Shown: positions 6,502 to 12,996 of the stretch, piece by piece
Numbering within the stretch: position 1 is the stretch's first letter
Layout: each line of letters opens with the position of its first letter
NCBI GenBank assembly: GCA_036382905.1
Contig: DASVPL010000128.1
Coordinates: forward strand, 1-14,979
Origin: AC-37 sp036382905
Lineage (GTDB): Bacteria > Actinomycetota > Thermoleophilia > Solirubrobacterales > Thermoleophilaceae
DNA: 14,979 nucleotides
Direction of reading: 5' to 3'
The notes under the pieces: model-generated
Told to the model about the DNA's origin: nothing
Databases searched by the model: none
Seen by the model: the letters and a program-made list of their open reading frames with translations, nothing else
Translations under genes and position numbers: made by a program

Positions 6502-7676
6502 GGGGCATAGCGCGCGTAGGGACGGCGGCGCTCGCCGCGGCGTCGCTGGCGCTGGGTGCCGGCGCGTGCACGGACGACGGCGACGGCGGCTCGCGCGGGG
6601 ACTATCAGGAGGCCTCGCCGCCGACCGAGCGCACCCAGGTGCGGGTGCCCGAGGGCCTCGACCGCGGGCCGTTCGACGCGCGCCGGATCTACCGCGCGCT
6701 GGCGCCGGGCGTGGTCACCGTGCTCGCCCAGATCGACGGCGGCGTGGTCGGCGACCAGCAGGGCATCGGCTCCGGCTTCGTGCTCGACGGCGACGGCTAC
6801 GTCGCGACCAACGCGCACGTGATCCGCACCGACCCGCCCGACCTCGAGCGCGCGGACGCGGTGTACGTGGAGCTGGCCGACGGCAATCGCGTCGAGGCGA
6901 AGGTGGTGGGGGACGACCTGTTCAGCGACGTCGCGCTGCTGAAGGTCGATCCGCGCGGGCTCACGCTCACGCCGCTCGAGCTCGGACGGTCCAGCGACCT
7001 GACGGTCGGCGAGCCGGTGGCGGCGATCGGCAGTCCGTTCGGCGAGCCGCAGTCGCTGTCGGTGGGCGTGATCTCCGCGCTCGACCGCTCGATCCAGTCG
7101 CTGACGAGCTTCAAGACCGAGGACGCGATCCAGACCGACGCCGCCATCAACCACGGCAACTCGGGCGGCCCGCTGATCGGCCGCGACGGGCGCGTGATCG
7201 GCATCAACGCGCAGATCCAGTCGACCGGCGGCGGCGGCGAGGGCGTCGGCTTCGCCGTGTCGGTGGACGTGGTCCGGCGCTCGCTCGCACAGCTACGCGA
7301 GGACGGCAGCGCCGAGTACGCGTACGCGGGGATCACGTCGCAGGACCTCTACCCGCAGCTCGCGCGGCGGCTCGGCTACGACGTGGGTCGCGGTGCGCTC
7401 GTGCGCGGCGTCGAGGGCGGCGGGCCGGCGGACGACGCCGGGATCGAGGCGGGCGACGAGCGGATCGAGTTCCAGGGCCAGCGCGACATCCCGCGCGGCG
7501 GCGACGTGATCGTCGCGATCGACGGTCATCCGGTGCGCGGGTCGAGCGACATCGCCGAGGCGATCGGGCGGCTGCGGCCGGGCGACCGCGTGGTGTTCGA
7601 CGTCGCGCGCGGTGGCGAGCGCCGCAAGGTCGAGGTCGAGCTCGGCGCACGCGACGCGACGCCCGCGGGCGGCTAG
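6498..7676 (+). CDS. HtrA/DegP-like trypsin-type serine protease with PDZ domain
   Basis: Exported or membrane-tethered quality-control protease of 392 aa. The N-terminus is a signal-peptide-like helix (about 5-23) ending GAGAC, so Cys24 could be lipidated, although the lipobox is imperfect (Ala, not Leu, at -3). The low-complexity linker 25-55 leads into the protease domain (about 60-265). It contains the catalytic triad H107 (TNAHVI), D144 (FSDVALLKV) and S222 (GNSGGPLIG). A single PDZ domain spans about 278-375 (GALVRGVEGGGPADDAGIEAGD ... DVIVAIDGHPV). All active-site residues are present. The GTG at 6498 overlaps the kinase stop by 4 bp and the next gene starts 4 bp downstream. The regulator-kinase-protease order resembles mprA-mprB-pepD; a feedback role in envelope stress is inferred. 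The PDZ segment between VEGGGP and DVIVAIDG is slightly expanded (ERIEFQGQRDIPRGG). Confidence 0.93.
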   Translation: MRGIARVGTAALAAASLALGAGACTDDGDGGSRGDYQEASPPTERTQVRVPEGLDRGPFDARRIYRALAPGVVTVLAQIDGGVVGDQQGIGSGFVLDGDGYVATNAHVIRTDPPDLERADAVYVELADGNRVEAKVVGDDLFSDVALLKVDPRGLTLTPLELGRSSDLTVGEPVAAIGSPFGEPQSLSVGVISALDRSIQSLTSFKTEDAIQTDAAINHGNSGGPLIGRDGRVIGINAQIQSTGGGGEGVGFAVSVDVVRRSLAQLREDGSAEYAYAGITSQDLYPQLARRLGYDVGRGALVRGVEGGGPADDAGIEAGDERIEFQGQRDIPRGGDVIVAIDGHPVRGSSDIAEAIGRLRPGDRVVFDVARGGERRKVEVELGARDATPAGG

Positions 7677-7680
7677 CGCC

Positions 7681-8625
7681 GTGGCGAGTGCGGAGCTGGT
7701 GCGCGAGCTGGCGCTCGCGCTGCGCGAGCGGGTGCTCCCGCTGCTCGGCTCGCACGCCGGGCGGGCGCACGCGGGCGACGGCGCCGGCGGCGACGTGACC
7801 TTCGCCATCGACGAGGAGGCCGAGAGCTACCTCGAGTCGTTCCTGGCCGAGCGCGCGCCCGATACCGCCTTCTACTCCGAGGACCGCGGCCTCGTGGTGC
7901 CGGCGGGCGGCCGCGCGACCGAGGTGCTCGTGGTGGACCCGATCGACGGCACGCGCCCGGCGATGGCGGGGCTCGAGTCGTGCTGCGTGTCCGTGGCCGC
8001 CGCGCCGCTGCGCGACGGCGTCCGGATGGGCGACGTGACCGCCGGCTGCGTCGTCGAGATCCCGAGCGGCACGATCTTCCTCGCCGAGCGCGGCCGCGGG
8101 CTGATCGAGGGGCCGCCGGTGGTCCTCTCGCCGAACGACCGGCTCGACCGCATGTTCTGGACCTACGGCTTTCGCGGCCGCCCGGCGCGGGCGCTCACCG
8201 AGGTGCTGGCCGAGCTGATCGACTCGTCCTCGGTGGGCGGTGCGACGTTCGACCTCGGGTCGGCCGCCTTCGACATGACCCGCGTGATCACCGGACAGCT
8301 CGACGCGTACGTGGAGCCCGGTCCGCTGCTCGTCGACGAGGTGCCCGGGATGCGCGCCGAGTTCGAGCGCGTGGGCGGCGGCGCCGTGCTGAACAACTCG
8401 CCGTACGACCTCGCCGGGGCGGCGCTCTGCGTCACCGAGGCCGGCGCCGTCCTGACCGACGCGCGCGGCAGGTCGCTCGACGATCGCCCGCTGCTCGGCT
8501 CCGGCGCCGACTTCCAGATGTCGGTGGTGACCAGCTCGAACCCCGCTCTGCACGAGCTGATCCTCGCCGCCGTGGACGCTGGTGTGGCACGGGTGGGCTC
8601 GGGTAGGGTTGACCCAGCCCTCTGA
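7681..8625 (+). CDS. Inositol-monophosphatase-family phosphatase
   Basis: Mg-dependent sugar/inositol phosphatase fold of 314 aa; the substrate is not determined by sequence. Seen: E67 in YSEDRG (metal-ligand Glu region), the diagnostic DPIDGT (86-91), SAAFDMTRVITGQLDAY (194-210) and YDLAGAALCVTEAGAVLTD (242-260). The last aligns with the family WD-x-AAG...EAGG motif with Tyr in place of Trp and D243 kept. The length is somewhat above the usual 260-290. The frame is open upstream into the protease gene, but the GTG at 7681 is 4 bp after the protease stop and gives the expected short helix ahead of the fold. The gene sits in a tight run with the HtrA gene before it and an RsbW-like gene 5 bp after it. 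Possible substrates include myo-inositol phosphate, fructose-1,6-bisphosphate or histidinol phosphate. No neighbour settles this. Confidence 0.88.
   Translation: MASAELVRELALALRERVLPLLGSHAGRAHAGDGAGGDVTFAIDEEAESYLESFLAERAPDTAFYSEDRGLVVPAGGRATEVLVVDPIDGTRPAMAGLESCCVSVAAAPLRDGVRMGDVTAGCVVEIPSGTIFLAERGRGLIEGPPVVLSPNDRLDRMFWTYGFRGRPARALTEVLAELIDSSSVGGATFDLGSAAFDMTRVITGQLDAYVEPGPLLVDEVPGMRAEFERVGGGAVLNNSPYDLAGAALCVTEAGAVLTDARGRSLDDRPLLGSGADFQMSVVTSSNPALHELILAAVDAGVARVGSGRVDPAL
8595..8620 (+). terminator. Hairpin at the end of the phosphatase gene
   Basis: GGGCT-c-GGGT pairs with ACCCAGCCC (one bulged C, 7-nt loop), a 9-bp GC-rich stem ending 3 nt before the phosphatase TGA. No U-run follows. It could attenuate transcription, modulate coupling to the RsbW-like gene at 8631, or be incidental in coding DNA. 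A TAGGGT (8604-8609) inside it also fits a -10 box. Confidence 0.25.
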
Positions 8626-8630
8626 GCCCG

Positions 8631-9035
8631 ATGGAAGCCGCAGCCCCCAACAGGACCGTCACGCTGGCCGTTCCGGCCAAGCCGGACTACGTCGTGCTGG
8701 CGCGGCTCGCGCTGTCGGCCGTCTGCCGGATCGCCCCGCTCGAGCTCGAGGCGGCCGCCGACCTCAAGCTCGCCATCACCGAGGCCGCGACCTTCCTGAT
8801 GGGCGGCGACCGCCGCAGCGAGGCCCGCGAGGACGAGGAGAGCGAGCAGATGGTGTTCGCGTTCGACCTCCGCGACGACGAGATCGAGGTCCGGGTGCGC
8901 GGAACCGAGCAGCGCACGTTCTCCGAGGAGGAGCGCGAGCTGAGCCGGGCGATCATCGACGCGACCGTGGACGATTGCCGTTACGAGGACGGCACGATGG
9001 TGCTCAAGAAGCGACTCGGCCTCCCCGGCGAGTAG
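8631..9035 (+). CDS. Degenerate RsbW/SpoIIAB-like GHKL small protein
   Basis: A 134-aa protein with the outline of an anti-sigma regulatory factor of the Ser/Thr-kinase (RsbW/SpoIIAB) family. Seen: a first strand RTVTLAVPAKPDYV, a helix pair leading to DLKLAITEAATFL (44-56), a central strand pair MVFAFDL and EIEVRVRGTE, and the closing DGTMVLKKRL (120-129), the usual GT-x-V strand. Key ATP-site features are changed. In the E-A-x-T-N motif the conserved Asn is Phe55, and the D-x-G-x-G loop and GLG lid are absent (about 87-105). Kinase activity is therefore doubtful, but binding to a sigma factor or STAS partner could remain (inference). The ATG is 5 bp after the phosphatase stop without a clear ribosome site. 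No anti-anti-sigma or sigma gene is adjacent. Confidence 0.7.
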   Translation: MEAAAPNRTVTLAVPAKPDYVVLARLALSAVCRIAPLELEAAADLKLAITEAATFLMGGDRRSEAREDEESEQMVFAFDLRDDEIEVRVRGTEQRTFSEEERELSRAIIDATVDDCRYEDGTMVLKKRLGLPGE

Positions 9036-9054
9036 GCTGCCGCCTCTTCGAGCG

Positions 9055-9060
9055 AAGGAG
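9055..9060 (+). promoter_or_regulatory. Shine-Dalgarno deciding the TTG start of treT
   Basis: AAGGAG lies 6 nt before the TTG at 9067 and is the best-placed ribosome site in this spacer, so it supports the rare TTG start over later candidates. A TAGGCT (9033-9038), overlapping the preceding TAG stop, could be a -10 box giving this gene its own transcript. Confidence 0.7.
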
Positions 9061-9066
9061 CGCCTG

Positions 9067-10305
9067 TTGCTGCAGCCGGTAGGGGTGGGGCACAAGGCCC
9101 TGGCGGACTACACGCACCTCGTGGGGCGTCCGCTCATAGAGGAGATCAGGACGCTCTCCGACCAGATGGCGGGCCTACGGGTCCTGCACCTGTCCGCGAC
9201 CGCCTTCGGAGGCGGCGTCTCGGAGATCCTGTACACGCTGATCCCGCTGATGCGCGACGTGGGCATCGACGCCGAGTGGCACGTGATCATCGGCCGCGAG
9301 GAGTTCTACAACGCCACGAAGCTCATGCACAACGCGCTCCAGGGGCACCCGCTCGACCTCGACCCGCACGAGTGGAAGGTCTACGAGGAGTACAACGAGA
9401 TCAACGCGCGCGAGCTGACGGGCGACTGGGACGTGATCATCGTCCACGACCCGCAGCCGCTCGCGGTGCGCCAGCACTGCCCGGAGAAGTCGAAGAACTG
9501 GATCTGGCGCTGCCACATCGACCTCTCGACCCCGCACCCGCCCACGGTCGCGCGGCTCGTCCCCCTGATCGCCGAGTACGACCTCGGCTCGGTCTGGCAC
9601 CTCCAGCAGTACGTCCCGGCCGGGCTGAACGGCGCCGGCCCGGAGCACATCATCCCGCCGGCGATCGACCCGCTGTCGCCGAAGAACATGGCGCTGTCGC
9701 CCGAGGACGCGGCGTTCGTGTGCGACCAGTTCGGCGTGGACGTGGACCGGCCGCTCATGTGCCAGGTCTCGCGCTTCGACCCGTGGAAGGACCCGCACGG
9801 GGTGATCGACGCCTACCGGATCGTCAAGGAGGAGGTCCCGGAGGTACAGCTCGCGCTGGTCGGCTCGATGGCCACCGACGACCCCGAGGGCTGGGAGTTC
9901 TTCAACTCGACCCTCGAGTACGCGGGCGGCGACCCGGACATCAAGATCCTCAACAACCTGAACCAGGTCGGCTCGATCGAGGTGAACGCCTTCCAGTCGC
10001 AGGCGGAGGTCGTGATCCAGAAGTCCACCCGCGAGGGCTTCGGCCTAACGGTCTCGGAGGCGCTCTGGAAGGCGCGTCCGTTCATCGGCGGCGACGTCGG
10101 CGGCATCCCGCTTCAGGTCCAGGACGGGACGACGGGCTACCTCGTCTCGTCGCCCGAGGAATGCGCGGATCGGTCCCTGCGAATCCTGCGCGAGCCGGAG
10201 TTGGGTAAGCAGCTCGGCCGTGCGGGTAAGGAACATGTGCGGCAGCACTTCCTCACGCCGCGCCTCCTTCGCGACTGGCTGCGCATCTTCTCGGACCTGA
10301 AGTGA
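9067..10305 (+). CDS. treT: Trehalose synthase, glycosyltransferring (TreT, GT4)
   Basis: Cytoplasmic GT4 enzyme that joins a nucleotide-activated glucose (ADP- or UDP-glucose in studied members) to free glucose, giving trehalose directly; the reaction is reversible. The 412 aa match the archaeal/bacterial TreT length of about 415. Seen: LRVLHLSATAFGGGVSEIL (37-55, the N-terminal glycine loop), VGIDAEWHVIIG (65-76), HNALQG (88-93), HDPQPLA (127-133), WRCHIDLSTPHP (147-158), the donor-site pair R236 and K241 in SRFDPWKDP, and the E-x7-E motif EGFGLTVSE (323-331). The TTG start is fixed by an AAGGAG 6 nt upstream. The stop overlaps the GTG of the OtsA-type gene by 4 bp, so the two trehalose enzymes are coupled. 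Assignment is strong; donor preference is not visible. Confidence 0.93.
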   Translation: MLQPVGVGHKALADYTHLVGRPLIEEIRTLSDQMAGLRVLHLSATAFGGGVSEILYTLIPLMRDVGIDAEWHVIIGREEFYNATKLMHNALQGHPLDLDPHEWKVYEEYNEINARELTGDWDVIIVHDPQPLAVRQHCPEKSKNWIWRCHIDLSTPHPPTVARLVPLIAEYDLGSVWHLQQYVPAGLNGAGPEHIIPPAIDPLSPKNMALSPEDAAFVCDQFGVDVDRPLMCQVSRFDPWKDPHGVIDAYRIVKEEVPEVQLALVGSMATDDPEGWEFFNSTLEYAGGDPDIKILNNLNQVGSIEVNAFQSQAEVVIQKSTREGFGLTVSEALWKARPFIGGDVGGIPLQVQDGTTGYLVSSPEECADRSLRILREPELGKQLGRAGKEHVRQHFLTPRLLRDWLRIFSDLK

Positions 10306-11798
10306 CCTCGGACACCCCTCTCGTACTCGTCTCGAATCGCGGCCCGGCCACCTTCGAGCCGGACGACGCGGGCGAGCTCCAGCCCTCGCGGGGCGGGGGC
10401 GGCCTGGTCACCGCGCTCAAGGGGCTCGTGGACCATCGCGACGCCCTCTGGATCGCCTCGACGCTGACCGAGGGCGACAGCGAGATGAGCCGCCGCTCGG
10501 GCGGGCGCAGCTTCGAGTGCGACGTGGACGAGACGACCTACCGGCTGCGCCTGGTCGACAGCGACCCGGACGCCTACGACCGCTTCTACAACGTGATCGC
10601 GAACCCGATGCTGTGGTTCATCCAGCACTACCTCTGGGACCTCTCGAACGCGCCGGACATCAGCCGCGACGAGGTGGTCGCCTACGAGGAGGGTTACCGG
10701 GTCGTCAACGAGGACCTGGCGCGCGCGGTGGTCGAGGAGGTCGGGGACCTCGGTGACGCGGTCGTCATGCTCCACGACTACCACCTCTACACGGCGCCGA
10801 AGGTGATCCGCGCGGAGCGCCCGGATCTCTTCCTCCACCACTTCATCCACATCCCTTGGACCCAGCCGGACGCGTGGCGGGTACTGCCGTCGGACATGCG
10901 CGAGGACATCTACGAGGGACTGCTCGCCAACGACATCGTCGGCTTCCACACGCAGGCCTACCGGCGCAACTTCCTGCTCTGCTGCCGCGAGCTGTTCGGG
11001 CTCGACGTGGACATGGAGGCGGGCGTGGTGCGCCACGACGAGCGCGAGACCTGGGTCCGCCACTACCCGCTGCCGATCTCGGCGTCGAGCTTCCGCAAGA
11101 CCGCTCAGCGGCCGGCGGTGCACGGCTACGAGCGCGAGGTCCTGCGCCGCCGGCGCGAGCACCTGATCCTGCGCGTCGACCGCGCCGACCTGTCGAAGAA
11201 CGTGCTGCGCGGGTTCACCGCGTTCGACCTGTTCCTCGACCAGCACCCGGAGTTCCGCGAGGAGGTCACGTTCATCGCGCAGATGATGCCCTCGCGCCAA
11301 GACGTGCCCGAGTACGCGGAGTACCTCGAGAAGATCGAGGCGCTGGTGGCGGTCGTGAACCACCGCCACGGGACGACCGACTGGATGCCGATCGACCTGC
11401 ACCTGGTGGACAACGTCGAGCAGGCGATCGCGCGCTACAAGCACTACGACCTGCTGATGGTCAACGCGATGTTCGACGGCATGAACCTGGTGGCGAAGGA
11501 GGGGCCGCTGGTGAACGAGCGCCACGGGGTCTCGCTGCTGTCGGAGAACACCGGCGCGCACGAGGAGCTCGGCGAGTTCGCGCTGTCGGTGAATCCGTTC
11601 GACGTGCAGGAGCAGGCCGACGCGATCCACCGCGCGCTGACGATGTCCGCCGAGGAGCGCTCGTGGCGGGCGGAGGGCCTGAAGAAGATCATCTCCTCGC
11701 GCGACCCGGGCGACTGGGTGGACGATCAGCTCGAGGACATCGACGCGAAGCGCTCGGGAGCCCGGCTCGGCCCGGGCGGCGTGGTGGCGGCGGCGTAG
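10302..11798 (+). CDS. otsA: Trehalose-6-phosphate synthase, OtsA type (GT20)
   Basis: Retaining GT20 enzyme expected to make trehalose-6-phosphate from nucleotide-glucose and glucose-6-phosphate in the cytoplasm. The 498 aa are near the family norm of about 470. Seen: VLVSNRGPATFE (8-19), PSRGGGGLVTALKGL (28-42), HDYHLY (158-163), FIHIPWTQPDAWRVLP (181-196), RVDRADLSKN (291-300, with the phosphate-binding Arg294 and Lys299 five apart as in E. coli R262/K267), MFDGMNLVAKE (390-400) and LLSENTGAHEEL (412-423). Several motifs are variants of the canonical ones: FP becomes WTQ, LDYSKG becomes ADLSKN, LSEFAGAA becomes LSENTGAH. Acceptor specificity could therefore differ, for example a glucosylglycerol-phosphate-type product. 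The GTG start overlaps the treT stop by 4 bp. No OtsB phosphatase gene is in the window. Confidence 0.88.
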   Translation: MTSDTPLVLVSNRGPATFEPDDAGELQPSRGGGGLVTALKGLVDHRDALWIASTLTEGDSEMSRRSGGRSFECDVDETTYRLRLVDSDPDAYDRFYNVIANPMLWFIQHYLWDLSNAPDISRDEVVAYEEGYRVVNEDLARAVVEEVGDLGDAVVMLHDYHLYTAPKVIRAERPDLFLHHFIHIPWTQPDAWRVLPSDMREDIYEGLLANDIVGFHTQAYRRNFLLCCRELFGLDVDMEAGVVRHDERETWVRHYPLPISASSFRKTAQRPAVHGYEREVLRRRREHLILRVDRADLSKNVLRGFTAFDLFLDQHPEFREEVTFIAQMMPSRQDVPEYAEYLEKIEALVAVVNHRHGTTDWMPIDLHLVDNVEQAIARYKHYDLLMVNAMFDGMNLVAKEGPLVNERHGVSLLSENTGAHEELGEFALSVNPFDVQEQADAIHRALTMSAEERSWRAEGLKKIISSRDPGDWVDDQLEDIDAKRSGARLGPGGVVAAA

Positions 11799-11809
11799 CC
11801 GGCCGCCGC
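11787..11809. terminator. GC-only hairpin between convergent operons
   Basis: An 8-bp perfect stem, GCGGCGGC with GCCGCCGC, has a GTAGCCG loop carrying the OtsA stop codon. It lies 20 bp beyond the stop of the minus-strand cassette, so it is placed to end transcription from both sides. No U-run is present on either strand, so it would not be a classical intrinsic terminator. Confidence 0.4.
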
Positions 11810-11829
11810 GGTGGCCTGGCGCCCGCGGG

Positions 11830-12027
11830 CTAGAAGAGCCAGCAGCGCCGGCGCGCGGCGAGCTCTTCGTTGCGCTTGACCACGTCGATGGCGGCCTGTC
11901 GGGCGGCCCGGTTCCGCGCCACTCTCGCGTCGAACCTGCGCCGCCACTCAGACCATTCGGCCTCCGACTTGTGGACCGCGGCCCACGTCAGCCGGCCGGG
12001 TCGATCACGGGGTGTTTCTTCGCTCAT
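11830..12027 (-). CDS. Small basic helical protein, unknown function
   Basis: Not recognised. A 65-residue protein (MSEETPRDRPGRLTWAAVHK...) with a long charged, helix-forming stretch WSEWRRRFDARVARNRAARQAAIDVVKRNEEL in several Trp/Arg/Glu-rich turns, ending CWLF. No membrane segment or signal peptide; probably cytoplasmic. The ATG at 12027 is preceded by GGAGGT (12036-12031), only 3 nt away. An alternative ATG at 12045 overlaps the preceding stop (ATGA) and would add six residues (MSSGGQ). Either choice couples it to the upstream membrane-protein gene. It is the last gene of a three-gene minus-strand cassette, convergent with the OtsA gene. The composition resembles nucleic-acid- or partner-binding helices, but no function is claimed. 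Confidence 0.55.
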   Translation of the reverse strand: MSEETPRDRPGRLTWAAVHKSEAEWSEWRRRFDARVARNRAARQAAIDVVKRNEELAARRRCWLF

Positions 12028-12041
12028 CTGACCTCCGCTGC

Positions 12042-12404
12042 TCATTGCATCGTACCCCCATCGCCGTTGCCCGACGGGCCGAGCAGGTCACGCTCGAGGC
12101 GCAGCAGCCGCGATCTCGTCTCCTCCTCGAGGTGGCTCAGGTCCTCCTCGAGATCGGCGATCGATGCGCTGTTCTCGGCGAAGGCGAGGCCCGTACCGCC
12201 CGGGAGCTGCGCGGAGGTGACGATCGCGCCGGCCCACAGCCTCCCTCCGAGCCCGCCCAGCACCATGACGAGGCCCGCAACGAGGCCAGCTTTCGTGAGC
12301 GCGGCGGCCAGGGCGGTCCCCCTCTCGACCTCGCTCACGAGGACCGCGAGCGCGAGCGCGCCGGCCACGACCACGATCACGCGGGCGGCGAACGGCGGTG
12401 TCAC
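12042..12404 (-). CDS. Small membrane protein with C-terminal coiled coil, unknown
   Basis: Not recognised. 120 aa: membrane helix 1 at about 7-24 (ARVIVVVAGALALAVLVSEV), helix 2 at about 38-52 (KAGLVAGLVMVLGGLGG), then a linker. An acidic/Leu heptad-like segment IADLEEDLSHLEEETRSRLLRLERDLL follows (about 82-108), likely a cytoplasmic coiled coil, with a short Gly-rich tail. The GTG start at 12404-12402 overlaps the upstream stop as GTGA. Its own TGA overlaps the ATG of the next frame as ATGA, so three genes are tightly linked. The long open frame upstream of this GTG is only the shadow of the preceding gene. The two-helix plus coiled-coil layout suggests a scaffold or partner of another membrane protein (inference). 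Confidence 0.6.
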   Translation of the reverse strand: MTPPFAARVIVVVAGALALAVLVSEVERGTALAAALTKAGLVAGLVMVLGGLGGRLWAGAIVTSAQLPGGTGLAFAENSASIADLEEDLSHLEEETRSRLLRLERDLLGPSGNGDGGTMQ

Positions 12405-12943
12405 AGGAACTCCGGCGCGCGTGGGGCTGGCGTCCAGTGACGTGGCGTGGTTGCCGGTGGAGGAGCCGCGGGCGGTGCGTGCGGTGTGGTGGGGAGCGGC
12501 GGAGGGGCCGCCGAGCCGGGTGCCGGGCGCCGCCGCGGGCGGCGCGTGCTCCGGCGGGCACGCCCGCACGAGCCGAGCCGCCGTCGCCTGGCGCGCTTGC
12601 GCCGTGTGGCGCTCCGCTTCGCCCGCGGGCGGGGGGTCTCGGTGCCGGTGGAGCTGCGCCGCGGCTCGGGGTCGCGATCTCGCTGGCCGGCGTCCGGAGC
12701 CGGCGTGCTGCCAGATGCGGCGGGCGGCACCGCAGAGGCCGGCGGTTCCCCCGGCACCCGCGGGGGCACGCCCGCCGGCGGCTCCACCGGCAGCCGCGGC
12801 AGCTCCGACTGACCGCCGCCGCACCCACGCGGCCCCGCCGCGATCAGCAGCCCGGCCCCGACGATCGCCGCGAGTCGCGCCACGTTCCCCCAGCGGACGC
12901 GTTGCAGCAACGCGCTCGCCCGGCTCTCTCGATATCGCCCCAT
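12401..12943 (-). CDS. Membrane-anchored Pro/Arg-rich protein, unknown
   Basis: Not recognised. 180 aa: a short basic cytoplasmic N-terminus (MGRYRESRASALLQRVRWGN), one membrane helix or signal anchor (about 21-37, VARLAAIVGAGLLIAAG), then a wholly disordered tail. The tail is proline-rich at 50-85, very Arg-rich at 95-140 (RRKRARRRR and RRPRRRP), and Pro/Thr/Ala-rich at 141-178. The positive-inside N-terminus suggests the tail is outside and could contact cell wall or anionic polymer (inference). The frame keeps G/C-ending codons throughout, and its TGA overlaps the next start (GTGA), which supports it over the many other open frames here. It starts 53 bp from the divergent rpsF start. The basic second half is unusual, so a frameshifted or spurious 3' part cannot be ruled out. 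Confidence 0.5.
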   Translation of the reverse strand: MGRYRESRASALLQRVRWGNVARLAAIVGAGLLIAAGPRGCGGGQSELPRLPVEPPAGVPPRVPGEPPASAVPPAASGSTPAPDAGQRDRDPEPRRSSTGTETPRPRAKRSATRRKRARRRRLGSCGRARRSTRRPRRRPAPGSAAPPPLPTTPHAPPAAPPPATTPRHWTPAPRAPEFL

Positions 12944-12980
12944 GCGGGCATAAGCGCCGAGCGGCAGGAACTCGCCCCGC

Positions 12981-12989
12981 TGATATCTT
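12981..12989 (+). promoter_or_regulatory. Extended -10 promoter of rpsF, probably leaderless
   Basis: TGATATCTT contains an extended -10 (TG-n-TATCTT; TANNNT at 12984-12989) ending 7 nt before the GTG at 12997. Initiation at the GTG itself would give a leaderless mRNA. No ribosome site lies in the 7-nt gap. No convincing -35 is seen, as expected for extended -10 promoters. Confidence 0.55.
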
Positions 12990-12996
12990 CGCCCGC

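Noticed and set aside
6428..7798. 456-codon plus-strand frame overlapping the HtrA gene
   Set aside because: Arg/Gly-rich shadow frame; the protease frame carries the full catalytic triad and PDZ domain.
10137..11630. 497-codon minus-strand open frame across treT/otsA
   Set aside because: The product is repetitive Val/Arg/His-rich sequence without motifs; the plus strand encodes unmistakable TreT and GT20 enzymes.
11971..12996. Long plus-strand extension upstream of rpsF in the same frame
   Set aside because: Only the part from 12997 is bS6. The upstream part is low-complexity, and an extended -10 box sits just before the GTG.
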